Source: JALHST01 sp963798435 (GTDB taxonomy: Bacteria > Bacteroidota > Bacteroidia > Flavobacteriales > Flavobacteriaceae). From it: 64,000 bases of DNA. Made by a program: the position numbers and the translations under genes. Positions 51,307-60,609 of this stretch are shown in pieces. The stretch's first letter is position 1, and every line of letters begins with the position of its first letter. The notes under the pieces are model-generated. The model was not told where the DNA came from. It ran no database searches and saw nothing but the letters and a program-made list of their open reading frames with translations. The stretch spans positions 186,001 to 250,000 of the forward strand of contig CAWCTF010000008.1 in the NCBI GenBank assembly GCA_963798435.1, in the 5' to 3' direction.

Positions 51307-53565
51307 TTATCCTACTATCTGCTTTTTCGTAACAAAAGGTTGTTGGTAATGCCGTTGGCCCGTGGCTTTGTATAAGGCATTGGCCACCGCCCCGAAAACA
51401 GGGGGAAACGGAGGTTCTCCCATACCTGTTGGGTCGATTTCATTCTGCACAAAATGCACCTCGATTTCTTTTGGTGCTTCTTGCATACGGATCATTTGAT
51501 ATTGGTGGAAATTATTTTTCTGGGGCACTCCGTCCTCAAAGGTCATTTCCCCAAAAAAGGCATTGCCAACACCATCGGTTATGGCACCTTCCGCCATGTT
51601 TGTGGCTGCATCAGGATTTACCACCACTCCGCAATCAATGGCGCAAACTACTTTTTCCACCACAGGTTTGCCATTTTCCATCGTTAAATCCAGCACATGC
51701 GCCGCATAGGAGTTATGGCAAAAATAGGCCGAAACTCCCCGATGTTTCGTTTCATTATTTTTGTTCCATGCCGATTTTTCCCGCACCAATTCCAAAACAC
51801 CTGCATAGCGTTCGGGGTCGTACTGATTATCTTTCCCAACCGGGTTTTCCTTGGCGCGTTTTAGCAGGTCCAAGCGAAATTGAATAGCGTCCTTGCCCAT
51901 GGCTTCCGCCACTTCATCCAAAAATGCCTGTTCGGCCCCAGCCATAAAATTGGATCGGGGAGCGCGGAAAGCACCTACCGTAATATTGGAATCAATGGCC
52001 CATTCTTCCGCCAAGTAATTATCGATCGCGCCGGCCGGAAAACGATTGGCGAACAATGGGCTCTCGGGTATACCGCCCGCCTTTATATGCATGGCGGTCA
52101 AATTATTGTTTTCGTCAAAAGCCGCGCGATAAGTGGCATGATAGGTTGGGCGATAAATACCAGTCGTCATATCATCTTCACGGCTATAAATTAACTTTAC
52201 GGGAGCATTTACTTTTTGGGAAATTAAGGCCGCTTCCACCACAAAGTGTGCATAGCCCTTCCTTCCAAAACCACCTCCCATTCTTGGCATTTCCATTTCA
52301 ATATTTTCCTTCGGTATTCCCAAACTGCTTTCTAGCGTAGGAATGATAAAGGATGGAATCTGGATGGGTGCCGCAATTTTCGCCTTTTCTCCTTCTACAT
52401 GAGCAAATGCATTTATAGGCTCCATGCTATTGTGGGCAAGAAATGGGGCCGAATAGCTTCTCTCCAAAACCGTTGCTGCATTCTTGAAGGCGGCCTCAGG
52501 ATTCCCGTCCTTCCGAACAATATTTCCCGGAATGGCAGCAAGGGCTTCCATCTGTGCCTTGTGGCCCTGTGTGGATTCCAGTCCCGCAGGGGTATTTCTT
52601 GTTTCCTTTCCAAAAAACCCATTGACAATTTCAGTAGTTGCAGTGATGGGCTTCCAGTCGACATTTAATTTCTTTTTGGCCTGCATTACTTCCCAGGTAG
52701 AGTTACCGACGATTGCCACCAATTCAGGAAAAGCGTTGGTGTCAAAACCGTGTTTTTGAAATCCCTCCTTAAAACTTTTGATAGTTATTACATCCTTGAT
52801 GCCTGGCATGGCCTTGACTTCCTTGTCATCAACTGATTTCAAGGTCATGCCAAAAGCCGGCGGATGTACGATCATAGCGATTAACATCCCTTCTTTTTGG
52901 TAATCCATGCCAAACATGGGTACCCCGGTTACAATGTTTTTCGCATCTACATTTTTATGGGAGCGGCTGATCAGCTTAAATTCCTTCACCTCCTTTAGTT
53001 GCACTTCTGCAGGCACGTCGAGTGTGGCTGCAACCGAAGCCATTTCACCGTACCCAGCCGATTTTTTCGTTGTTGTGTGTTGCAATACTCCTGCTTCGGC
53101 AGTAATTTCTTCTACGGGAACTTGCCAGGTTTGTGCAGCCGCAGCTATCAACATGTGCCTTGCAGTTGCACCGGCCATTCGAAGGGGGATCCATCTAGCT
53201 TTTATTCCCGTACTGCCGCCTGTAAGTTGAAAGCCATATTTTTCTGCATGATAGGGCGCTTGCTCTACCAACACGTTTTTCCAATCCACATCCAACTCTT
53301 CTGCCACTAACATGGGCATCGATGTTCTAATATTCTGACCGAATTCTGGATTCGGTGTGTAAATGGTTACGACCCCGTTATCCCCAATTTTCAGGTACGA
53401 ATTCATCTCGAACCATTCGTTGGGCATTTCTGTACCGGCCATCTCTTTTGCCTGTTCCGGCTTACAGGAATTTAAAAAACTGAATCCGAGGACCAATCCT
53501 CCACTTGCCAAACTTGTATTCCTAATAAAAGCCCTACGTCCAATATGTGTGTTTATCGTTGTCAT
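51307..53565 (-). CDS. Molybdopterin-binding subunit of a xanthine oxidase-family dehydrogenase (IorB-like), Tat-exported
   Basis: 752 residues with a twin-arginine signal (GRRAFIRNTSLASGGLVLGF). The molybdenum cofactor domain shows FGMDYQKEGMLIAMIVHPPA, SYSAPFLAHNSMEPINAFAH, EMPRMGGGFGRKGY and AFRAPRSNFMAGAEQAFLDE, and near the end VVCAIDCGVVVNPDAATNMA with the FGEMTFEDG loop. This fits the isoquinoline 1-oxidoreductase beta-subunit group, which is periplasmic and pairs with a small Fe-S subunit. The partner gene starts 18 nt upstream. It would hydroxylate or oxidise an aldehyde or N-heterocycle; the substrate is unknown. There is no FAD subunit, so electrons probably go to a cytochrome. Confidence 0.92.
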   Translation of the reverse strand: MTTINTHIGRRAFIRNTSLASGGLVLGFSFLNSCKPEQAKEMAGTEMPNEWFEMNSYLKIGDNGVVTIYTPNPEFGQNIRTSMPMLVAEELDVDWKNVLVEQAPYHAEKYGFQLTGGSTGIKARWIPLRMAGATARHMLIAAAAQTWQVPVEEITAEAGVLQHTTTKKSAGYGEMASVAATLDVPAEVQLKEVKEFKLISRSHKNVDAKNIVTGVPMFGMDYQKEGMLIAMIVHPPAFGMTLKSVDDKEVKAMPGIKDVITIKSFKEGFQKHGFDTNAFPELVAIVGNSTWEVMQAKKKLNVDWKPITATTEIVNGFFGKETRNTPAGLESTQGHKAQMEALAAIPGNIVRKDGNPEAAFKNAATVLERSYSAPFLAHNSMEPINAFAHVEGEKAKIAAPIQIPSFIIPTLESSLGIPKENIEMEMPRMGGGFGRKGYAHFVVEAALISQKVNAPVKLIYSREDDMTTGIYRPTYHATYRAAFDENNNLTAMHIKAGGIPESPLFANRFPAGAIDNYLAEEWAIDSNITVGAFRAPRSNFMAGAEQAFLDEVAEAMGKDAIQFRLDLLKRAKENPVGKDNQYDPERYAGVLELVREKSAWNKNNETKHRGVSAYFCHNSYAAHVLDLTMENGKPVVEKVVCAIDCGVVVNPDAATNMAEGAITDGVGNAFFGEMTFEDGVPQKNNFHQYQMIRMQEAPKEIEVHFVQNEIDPTGMGEPPFPPVFGAVANALYKATGQRHYQQPFVTKKQIVG

Positions 53566-53582
53566 CTTCTAATTTTTTCTAA

Positions 53583-54047
53583 TTAAATGCTTTCGGCATT
53601 TGCGGCTTTTTTAATGGCCTTTTTGATTCTCGTATACGTTCCGCAGCGACAGATGTTACCGTTCATGGCAGCTTCGATTTCTTCATCGGAAGGATTTGGG
53701 GTTCTTTTTAACAAGGCGGAAGCTGACATTATCTGTCCCGCTTGACAATACCCACATTGAGGCACATCAATTTCCAACCAAGCTTTTTGAACTGGATGAT
53801 TGCCATTATCGCTCAAACCTTCTATAGTAGTAATCTCTTGCGTACCTACCGCGGAAACCGGAAGTTGACAGGAACGCACGGCGTTATCTCCTAAATGTAC
53901 CGTGCACGCACCACATTGGGCGATACCGCAACCGTATTTGGTACCCAACAGTTTAACGTGGTCTCGAAGCACCCAAAGCATAGGCGTTGCAGGGTCAACA
54001 TCGACTTCTTGGTTTTGCCCGTTAATTTTTAGATTGAATTTTGCCAT
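53583..54047 (-). CDS. (2Fe-2S)-binding small subunit (IorA-like)
   Basis: 154 residues. The N-terminal plant-type ferredoxin cluster motif is GCGIAQCGACTVH with the fourth Cys in VRSCQLP; the C-terminal helical domain has the second cluster as CGYCQAG and NICRCGTY. This is the canonical two-cluster small subunit of molybdenum hydroxylases. It has no signal peptide and is probably carried out through the Tat system by its partner. It is the first gene of a two-gene operon with the molybdopterin subunit. Confidence 0.94.
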   Translation of the reverse strand: MAKFNLKINGQNQEVDVDPATPMLWVLRDHVKLLGTKYGCGIAQCGACTVHLGDNAVRSCQLPVSAVGTQEITTIEGLSDNGNHPVQKAWLEIDVPQCGYCQAGQIMSASALLKRTPNPSDEEIEAAMNGNICRCGTYTRIKKAIKKAANAESI

Positions 54048-54159
54048 GATTTTAGTGTAAGTGGATGAATAGATTCAAATTACGAAAAATATGTAATTTA
54101 TACAATGTATGGTATATTAGAACAATCTGGAATCAAAAGAATTAAGATAGTTCCTATTA

Positions 54160-55059
54160 TCATTTCAAATGCTTTTCTAGAAACGCCATAACTTTTGTTC
54201 GAATATTTTCCACATCGAACATTTCTCCGAAATGCGGCGCGTCTGGGACGATTATCAGTTCGTTTTCCACACCTTTTACCGTTAACCAAGAACTTAATAA
54301 TTGGGACTGTCTCGGGGAGACCAGATCGTCCTTTTCCCCATGTATAATTAAAAAAGGAGGGTCGTTCTCATCCACATAGGTGGTAGGGCTAGCGGTCTTT
54401 GCAAGGTCTGGTCGGTCAAGCGGTGCGGCACCTATCAATAACGCTTCTGGTGATTTTGGGTCAATGGCGCCAGGAAATAGAATCAGTTCCGAAGGTCCGT
54501 AAAAATCCACAACGGCGGTAAAGGAAAAATCACGGGATGTGCCGGGCATAAAGAAGTCATCAATCTGATTATTTTCCGATAGTCCCTGAAATGAAGCCAA
54601 ATGTCCGCCTGCGGAAAAACCCATTAGTGCAAATCGTTTGGTATCAAACCCATACTTTTCGGCGTTATCATATAAATAGGAAACCGCCCTATTGCAGTCT
54701 TGAATCTGGGCTGGAAAAATGGCCTGCGTTGCAAATCGGTAATCTATGGAAGCCAGCGCATACCCCCTGTTAATGATTTCTGCTACCGTATTTTTCATAT
54801 AACCGATGTCGGCATACTTGTCGTTGCCGATCCACCCACCACCGTGAATAAATACGATCAACGGAACTTTGCCCTTTACATTGGGCGGTACATATATATC
54901 CAAAAGATGCTTCGGCAAGGTATCATTGTTGTAGGCAATATTGCCGTGCAAGATGGTACCTTCAGGAAAAAGAGAAATTACCGGATTGGAAGTTTGGCCA
55001 AAAGATGTTTGGCACACTTGGAAGGCCATTACGAGAAATAACAGTTTTACTAGTTTCAT
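54160..55059 (-). CDS. Secreted alpha/beta hydrolase (esterase, BD-FAE-like)
   Basis: About 299 residues from ATG 55059 with a signal peptide (LVKLLFLVMAFQVCQTSFGQ). Oxyanion motif FIHGGGWIGNDKY, nucleophile elbow GFSAGGHLA (Ser), acid region IHGEKDDLVSPRQ and catalytic His in DAPHFGEMF. Typical of feruloyl/acetyl esterases acting on polysaccharide decorations, consistent with a neighbouring GH31 gene. The last part of this gene is duplicated at 50938-51090. Confidence 0.9.
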   Translation of the reverse strand: MKLVKLLFLVMAFQVCQTSFGQTSNPVISLFPEGTILHGNIAYNNDTLPKHLLDIYVPPNVKGKVPLIVFIHGGGWIGNDKYADIGYMKNTVAEIINRGYALASIDYRFATQAIFPAQIQDCNRAVSYLYDNAEKYGFDTKRFALMGFSAGGHLASFQGLSENNQIDDFFMPGTSRDFSFTAVVDFYGPSELILFPGAIDPKSPEALLIGAAPLDRPDLAKTASPTTYVDENDPPFLIIHGEKDDLVSPRQSQLLSSWLTVKGVENELIIVPDAPHFGEMFDVENIRTKVMAFLEKHLK

Positions 55060-55122
55060 TTTTATATATGTTTTCATTTAATTAAATGTAGGATGTAAAC
55101 CTAACATTTTCAATCTATTATT

Positions 55123-55594
55123 CTAATTATCACTAAACGCAACACTAATAGTACCAGTACCCAATGCTTCTTCAAGTCCGGTGGGATCATCGATGCTTCC
55201 CAGTCTTTGTATAACTATACGAGGTTGAAAATGAGTTATAGAACAGCACCAAAGTATTTGAACCATAGAGCATTAAGTCTCCATTTTTAATCGACCCGGG
55301 ATTGGTGGAATTTGTCGGTAAACTTTTAGGCAAATCATAATATTTCTCGTTACCGTTCAGCTCAGTCATATTTATAGTCATTGGTAAAAGTTCTTTGAAT
55401 GCTTTCGTCGAATTAGTATCCAAAAGCGTCGCGGTAAAGGTTTGTGAATTTACCGTGATTTTGATTTTTTCGTTTGCCATTGTGCCATTGTTTTCGGTAT
55501 TTATAATATCATCTTCTTTGTTGCAAGAGGAAGTACTGCCTATAAATACAGAAGTATATACTAAAACCATTAAAAATAAAGATTGCATAAGCAA
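55123..55594 (-). pseudogene. Cyclophilin-like fold lipoprotein, frameshifted near the 3' end
   Basis: A lipoprotein signal (LVYTSVFIGSTSSC) precedes a cyclophilin-like domain: IKITVNSQTFTATLLDTNST, KAFKELLPMTINMTELNGNE, then GDLMLYGSNTLVLFYNSFST with SYSYTK. At SYSYTKTGKHR the frame stops (55187), whereas the next frame continues LGSIDDPTGLEEALGTGTIS and ends at 55123. One extra A after AAG would explain it. Otherwise normal length. Probable sequencing error or a recent mutation. Confidence 0.7.
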
Positions 55595-55660
55595 ATTGTT
55601 ATTTTAAACATGCCTAAGAGAATACAGCCAACTTATAAAAATGATAACCTTAGTAGATTG

Positions 55661-56059
55661 TTATATAGCGTTATAGGTTTCATCTGTTACCTTCTCCATC
55701 CAATCCACCACTTTACCGTTGAGTTCCTCTTGCGTGGCGATATGTGTCATTGCCATGGTCGTCGATGCTCCATGCCAATGCTTTTCCCCTGGAGCAAACC
55801 AGACGATATCACCAGGCTTGATTTCTTCGATAACCCCTCCCTCCCGTTGCACGAATCCTATTCCGGACAATACAATTAACGTTTGCCCAAGAGGATGCGT
55901 GTGCCAAGCTGTTCTCGCACCTACTTCAAATGTTACTTCGGCCGCACCGGCGCGTCTGTGTCCGTTTGGTTGAAATAAATAGTTGATGCGAACTTGCCCC
56001 GTGAACCAATCTTCCGGGCCTTTTACTGATGGTTGAGAACCTAATCTTGTAATTTCCAT
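55661..56059 (-). CDS. Cupin domain-containing protein
   Basis: About 132 residues from ATG 56059. The cupin motifs are TFEVGARTAWHTHPLGQTLI (motif 1 with two His and a Gln in the Glu position) and GDIVWFAPGEKHWHGASTT (motif 2 His). This fits (R)-mandelonitrile lyase-like or other small metal cupins. It ends VDWMEKVTDETY, echoing the end of the upstream cupin. It is 5 nt after that gene and 3 genes form one operon. Confidence 0.88.
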   Translation of the reverse strand: MEITRLGSQPSVKGPEDWFTGQVRINYLFQPNGHRRAGAAEVTFEVGARTAWHTHPLGQTLIVLSGIGFVQREGGVIEEIKPGDIVWFAPGEKHWHGASTTMAMTHIATQEELNGKVVDWMEKVTDETYNAI

Positions 56060-56064
56060 TTGTT

Positions 56065-56559
56065 TCAATTGTTAGGTGTATACTGCTCATCCGTCACAGG
56101 CTCAAGCCAGGTAACGAATCCATTTTCCGTTTTCGGCAAAATATACATCTGTGTAAGACTGTTGTTTTCAGTAGCACCATGCCAATGCCTTATATTTGCC
56201 GGAACCTTTATGACATCACCCTTTCTCATCGTTTCCCTTGGCTGTCCCTCTAGTTGATGATATCCCACACCATCGAGTACAATTAGAATTTGCCCGCTCG
56301 GATGGAAGTGCCAATTTGATCTGGCACTTTTTTCGAAATAAACATTCCCCACAAGCGTGTTGTAGATAGAATCATTTGCGACCAAGCCATAATTATAGGC
56401 ATTGCCTGTGAAGTTATCAGCATTCCCAGCTTCACCCCTAGGAAAAATTGCTTGTTCAGAAGGATTCGATTCTGTGTTTTCTTGTTTTTCAACTTTTGTG
56501 TTGCAGGCCTGACCTAAGAATAATAGGAAGGCAATTGCAAGTGTGATTTTTGCTCTCAT
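56065..56559 (-). CDS. Cupin domain lipoprotein
   Basis: 164 residues from ATG 56559 with a lipoprotein signal (AIAFLLFLGQAC). The cupin domain has ARSNWHFHPSGQILIVLDGV and GDVIKVPANIRHWHGATENN, the same motifs as the downstream cupin, and ends WLEPVTDEQY. So this is an exported paralogue of its cytosolic neighbour. An upstream frame extension to 56604 is not used because the signal peptide begins at MRAKITL. The acetyltransferase gene stops 10 nt before it. Confidence 0.87.
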   Translation of the reverse strand: MRAKITLAIAFLLFLGQACNTKVEKQENTESNPSEQAIFPRGEAGNADNFTGNAYNYGLVANDSIYNTLVGNVYFEKSARSNWHFHPSGQILIVLDGVGYHQLEGQPRETMRKGDVIKVPANIRHWHGATENNSLTQMYILPKTENGFVTWLEPVTDEQYTPNN

Positions 56560-56569
56560 TTTATCTGTT

Positions 56570-57166
56570 TTAAATTTGCTTGATGATTTTCGCCGGAGTA
56601 CCACCTACGACCACATTGTCGGGTACGTCTTTAGAAACGACCGAACCTGCGGCAACTACCGAGTTTTCGCCAATGGTTACGCCATACAAAATAGTGGCAT
56701 TGGCACCGATCCATGCATTCTTTTTTATGCGGATGGGTTTCGGAACCAACGAATGTCTTTTATCGGGAGAAAGAGGGTGTCCTTCGGAAAGCAAGCTGAC
56801 TTTGGGCGCTATCAGTACGCCATCTTCAATGGTAATTCCTCCCAAGTCCAAAAAAGTACAATCGAAGTTAATGAATACGTTTTTTCCGATTTTTGTATGT
56901 CTGCCGTAATTGAGATACAAGGGGGTAAAAACAGCGACGCTTTCGTCAATTTCATTCCCTGTAATTTGGCTAAGCAGATCCCTGATTTCTTTTGGGTCTG
57001 TAGCGTTGTTCATCTGCACCAGTAATTTTTTTGTGCTGTACGAGGCCTCACGCATTCTATAGGCTTGAGGGTCGTTTGGCGGAATGGTTTCCCCTTTGAT
57101 TAACCGCTCAAAAATGTCGCTATCAAGAGGATGGGAACTATTTTTTTGATTTTCTAATTTATCCAT
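56570..57166 (-). CDS. Sugar O-acetyltransferase (LacA/Maa-type)
   Basis: 198 residues, a left-handed beta-helix hexapeptide enzyme. The N-terminal maltose-acetyltransferase-like helix pair (PQAYRMREASYSTKKLLVQM) precedes hexapeptide turns (NVFINFDCTFLDLGGITIED, GVLIAPKVSLLSEGHPLSP) and ends IGENSVVAAGSVVSKDVPDN. The catalytic His is in SEGHPLSP. It transfers acetyl from acetyl-CoA to a sugar hydroxyl. First gene of the three-gene operon with two cupins. Confidence 0.93.
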   Translation of the reverse strand: MDKLENQKNSSHPLDSDIFERLIKGETIPPNDPQAYRMREASYSTKKLLVQMNNATDPKEIRDLLSQITGNEIDESVAVFTPLYLNYGRHTKIGKNVFINFDCTFLDLGGITIEDGVLIAPKVSLLSEGHPLSPDKRHSLVPKPIRIKKNAWIGANATILYGVTIGENSVVAAGSVVSKDVPDNVVVGGTPAKIIKQI

Positions 57167-57196
57167 TTTTACAAATTACATTTTTTTCAATGTTCA

Positions 57197-57988
57197 TTAT
57201 ATTTTTCGATTCGACATTCGCCTGTTGGCACCCCCAAAGCTGTACACTAACGAAATATTCCATGTAAAATCATCTTCTGGTACGATCTCGGTATCGATGG
57301 CCTTATTGAGGATGGCCGAAACAGAAATGGGAAAATCCTTTTTTATCAAGGAAACAAAGCCCACGACATAAATGCCCTTTAAATCGTCTGTAACCAAATA
57401 ATAGGCTTGAGGGGACACATTAAAATACAACTTTTCAGAAATATACAGGTTGTTGAAGGTTGAATTCAATACCATAAAGTGGGTGTTTTTAACCCCTTCA
57501 TCAAAGCCATGGCCATATAGATAATAAATTCCTAGCTCCACTCTGTTCGAAATTTTATAGCTGGGCGCCACTTCGGCGGCCACGTAACGCCGTGTTTCCA
57601 AAAGCTCCTCAGGTTGACCAATTCTAACAATATTGACCGTCCTGAAGTTCAGGGCAGGGTGTGCCCCAAGACGCAATGAAAACCGTTCATTTTCTATTGC
57701 CTTATACCGAAACCAGAAAAGAAAGGACCAAGGCTTGCCTTCCAACGCAAAGCGCATATCGGGTTCAAAACTTAATTTTCCCTTGGTAAATTTCAGATCA
57801 AATAAAATGGCCGGATCTCCTAAAGAAAAGGAGGGCACCAACGAAATTCCATTATGTGTAACACTTACTGTTCCTCTAAAATCATCAAGGAACGGTGCTG
57901 TTTCTTCTTGCGCCCACGAATTATAGCTGCACAGAAAAATAAGTAGAAGTACCGTCAGTTTTTTTATGGTACGAGAAGCAGATTTCAT
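57197..57988 (-). CDS. Outer-membrane beta-barrel protein of unknown function
   Basis: About 263 residues from ATG 57988 (MKSASRTIKKLTVLLLIFLC, signal ending SYNSWAQ). Amphipathic strands of an outer-membrane barrel are visible throughout (PSFSLGDPAILFDLKFTKGK, LSFEPDMRFALEGKPWSF, FSLRLGAHPALNF, ending ISLVYSFGG). No TonB plug. It is 30 nt upstream of the acetyltransferase gene on the same strand and divergent from the AraC regulator, so it may be its target. Confidence 0.7.
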   Translation of the reverse strand: MKSASRTIKKLTVLLLIFLCSYNSWAQEETAPFLDDFRGTVSVTHNGISLVPSFSLGDPAILFDLKFTKGKLSFEPDMRFALEGKPWSFLFWFRYKAIENERFSLRLGAHPALNFRTVNIVRIGQPEELLETRRYVAAEVAPSYKISNRVELGIYYLYGHGFDEGVKNTHFMVLNSTFNNLYISEKLYFNVSPQAYYLVTDDLKGIYVVGFVSLIKKDFPISVSAILNKAIDTEIVPEDDFTWNISLVYSFGGANRRMSNRKI

Positions 57989-58080
57989 GAATAATTCGGT
58001 TTTCTGTAGCACAAAACTACATAGTATATGAATTGCATTTGTTACACCAATTACGCACATAGTGTCAAATAGTACGTATT

Positions 58081-58935
58081 TTGGTCAAAACATTATTTGA
58101 ATTGAAAGAGACAGGGAAAATTAAGCCACGAATTTTGCAGATTGAAATGTCGAAGGAAAAGGAATTACCGAAAGATTTCAATACCTATTACCATACCCAT
58201 TTATTTTGTCACCAAGGAAGCCTCTCTTTTTTATTTAACAACCAAAAAATGAAATGTAAAGGCGGTGAATTTTTGTTTTGGTTCGCTGAGAGCCAATTGA
58301 AGGATTTGGTATTTTCCAAAGCTTTTAAGGCAACGGTTTTGCTGGTGGAGAAGCATTTTTTATACGATAATATCCCTGATCAAAGTTGGAGCATCGATTC
58401 CATACTGCATTCCCGTCAATATCCCATAAAACAGTTGAACGATAAGCATGACAGGCACAGGGTCTTATCAAATTTTCGAATGTTGCACGATAAATTCCAA
58501 GATAGGGAACATCGTTTTTATGAAGAGGTATTGAAACTACAAATGCGGTTGTTCATTCTTGAAATGTGGCACACCTTTGCAAACGAATACGAGCGCAGAA
58601 AACGCACCTTGCAAAGTGGGACATTGTACGAGCGCTTCGTTCATTTGGTCCAAGAACATTGCATGACCGAAAGGGAAGTACGTTTTTACGCCAATAAATT
58701 GAACGTTACCCCTAAATATCTGAATTTTGTTTGCAAGCAAAACTCAGGTGTTACAGCATCTGAATGGATCCAACGATACACCAAGGAGCGTATTCTGCTT
58801 TTATTGCAGAACAAAAATCTGACTATTACCGAAATAGCCGATAAAATGATGTTTTCAAGCCGGTCGTTTTTCACCCGGTACGTGAAAAAGGTTTTGGGGA
58901 CTACACCAACCGAGTATAGAAATCGATTGGCGTAG
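58081..58935 (+). CDS. AraC family transcriptional regulator
   Basis: 284 residues if the TTG at 58081 is used; a shorter form starts at ATG 58147. The N-terminal half is a cupin-like sensor (YYHTHLFCHQGSLSFLFN, GGEFLFWFAESQLKDLVFSK), and the C-terminal half the double HTH (REVRFYANKLNVTPKYLNFV, LTITEIADKMMFSSRSFFTR, ending GTTPTEYRNRL). It is divergent from the beta-barrel gene with 92 nt between the two translation starts, a typical regulator-target layout. Confidence 0.85.
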   Translation: MVKTLFELKETGKIKPRILQIEMSKEKELPKDFNTYYHTHLFCHQGSLSFLFNNQKMKCKGGEFLFWFAESQLKDLVFSKAFKATVLLVEKHFLYDNIPDQSWSIDSILHSRQYPIKQLNDKHDRHRVLSNFRMLHDKFQDREHRFYEEVLKLQMRLFILEMWHTFANEYERRKRTLQSGTLYERFVHLVQEHCMTEREVRFYANKLNVTPKYLNFVCKQNSGVTASEWIQRYTKERILLLLQNKNLTITEIADKMMFSSRSFFTRYVKKVLGTTPTEYRNRLA

Positions 58936-59322
58936 AAGTTAAGGTTTTCCCAGGCATCAGTTTATGGTTGGTGATGGTTGGGTAAGCCTCAATTGACGTA
59001 TGCCATACCAATTATTTGCCGAACTATGATGCTTTTTGTTTTTCTATGCGTCTTGGGGATAGGTAGACTGGTATTTTGTTCGTGACAAATTTATAGCTTT
59101 TTCTTATGTCGAATAGACGCGAAGGTAGCGTACGGCAAGTTTGGGAAGCCCTCTAAAGTAATCGCAGGACCCAATCAAAAGATGATAATCCTATAAATAT
59201 TCTATTCTGATGATATTCGGCTGCACTAGATTCGGTCCCATACAATAATTGCCTGTAAACCACTATCCTATAGGTATTTTTATTATATTTAAGAAAACAT
59301 TAACGTCTAATCCCGCCTTGTA
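58936..59322. other. Intergenic gap, nothing recognised
   Basis: About 390 nt between the AraC and PAS genes. An AT-rich stretch around 59268-59300 is the probable promoter of the PAS-MBL pair, without an exact box match. Confidence 0.4.
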
Positions 59323-59721
59323 ATGTCTGGCCATACCATTGAAATAATATTGAGTAGACAATTGGCGGATTGTCTTACGGTGCCCGTTTTTATTGTAGAC
59401 CCTAAAGGTACCTTATTATTCTATAATGTACCTGCAGAAGAAATACTTGGAAAAAGGTTTGAAGATTCGGGTCCTATGCCATTGGGCGTTTGGGGTACCT
59501 CCTTTTACCCCATGGACGAAGACGGCAACCATTTACCTGCAGGTGAGCTTCCACTTGTAAAGACCTTGAACAACCAAGAACCTGCACATAAAACATTTTG
59601 GATAAAAAACCTTTCGGGCAAAACCACAAAAATTTCGGTTACCTCCATTCCCATTATAGGTCGATCTAAAGAATTTACGGGTGCTATAGCTATATTTTGG
59701 GATAATGAGCGTCGGATATGA
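59323..59721 (+). CDS. Stand-alone PAS domain protein
   Basis: 132 residues, one PAS fold: VPVFIVDPKGTLLFYNVPAE, EILGKRFEDSG and the strands VTSIPIIGRSKEFTGAIAIF. No effector domain is attached. Its stop overlaps the start of the MBL-fold gene by 4 nt (ATGA), so both are co-translated and the PAS protein may sense for, or partner with, the hydrolase. Confidence 0.87.
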   Translation: MSGHTIEIILSRQLADCLTVPVFIVDPKGTLLFYNVPAEEILGKRFEDSGPMPLGVWGTSFYPMDEDGNHLPAGELPLVKTLNNQEPAHKTFWIKNLSGKTTKISVTSIPIIGRSKEFTGAIAIFWDNERRI

Positions 59722-60551
59722 GGGTAATACTACATGGTACTCGCGGGGCGTATCCCACATCTTCCATCGAAAATCAAAAATACGGCGGAAATACCTCATG
59801 CATTGAAATCATAGAGGACGACCAACGATTGATCGTAGACGCCGGGACTGGGATTTTGGGAATCGATTTTGATGCACATTATACCTCGGACCGCATAGAT
59901 ATACTTTTGACGCACTTGCACTTAGACCATATCCAGGGTCTGGGTTTTTGCAAACCCTTGTTCAATCCTAAAAAAGATGTACACTTATGGGGCCCCGGTG
60001 GCAGTACCCATTCGCTCCAATCCCGCTTGAACCGATTTTTATCACCACCGCTTTTTCCTGTCGTATTGCGCGATATCCCGTGCAATCTTCAAATACACGA
60101 ATTGCCGAATACAACCTTTTCGTTGGGTCGATTTGTAATTACCTCAGAATTTATTAGTCATCCGGGGCCAACCGTGGGTTTTAGGATCCAAAGCGGTTCC
60201 AAGATCCTTACTTACATCCCGGATCATGAACCTGTTCTTGGCCGAGCGCATTTGTATAATGAGGATGACTGGGTTTCGGGCCTCGGATTGGCCATGCACA
60301 CGAATCTCCTGATTCATGATTCACAATATAGCGATGAAGAATATCTCGATAAAGTTGGGTGGGGCCATTGTTCCTTGGAAATGGCAGCCGAATATTCGGT
60401 GAGGGCCCATGCCGAGCGATTGATCCTTTTTCACCACAATCCCGCCCACAGCGATGATTTTAGGACGCAAATGTTCGAGACATTTATGAAAAAGGGCAAC
60501 TATGACTTTCCCATCGAACTTGCCGTACAAGGCCAAGAAATCGACCTTTGA
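59718..60551 (+). CDS. MBL-fold metallo-hydrolase
   Basis: 277 residues of a metallo-beta-lactamase fold. The metal motif is THLHLDHIQGL (HxHxDH), with a further ligand His in FISHPGPTVGFRI, Asp in LIHDSQYSDEEY and His in ILFHHNPAHSDD. The opening MRVILHGTRGAYPTSS and the GNTSCIEI segment match the class of MBL enzymes that includes cyclic-nucleotide phosphodiesterases and RNase Z-like hydrolases. Its overlap with a PAS gene and the near presence of a cyclic-nucleotide-type regulator make a signalling role plausible, though unproven. Confidence 0.85.
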   Translation: MRVILHGTRGAYPTSSIENQKYGGNTSCIEIIEDDQRLIVDAGTGILGIDFDAHYTSDRIDILLTHLHLDHIQGLGFCKPLFNPKKDVHLWGPGGSTHSLQSRLNRFLSPPLFPVVLRDIPCNLQIHELPNTTFSLGRFVITSEFISHPGPTVGFRIQSGSKILTYIPDHEPVLGRAHLYNEDDWVSGLGLAMHTNLLIHDSQYSDEEYLDKVGWGHCSLEMAAEYSVRAHAERLILFHHNPAHSDDFRTQMFETFMKKGNYDFPIELAVQGQEIDL

Positions 60552-60609
60552 TAGTTGCTGATCGTGATTTCTTGTGACTTTAGGCATGTACGTTCTGCAA
60601 GCGGCCTCA

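Noticed and set aside
49797..54773. Overlapping antisense frames inside the GH31, IorB and esterase genes
   Set aside because: Each lies entirely inside a well-supported gene on the other strand with no family resemblance.
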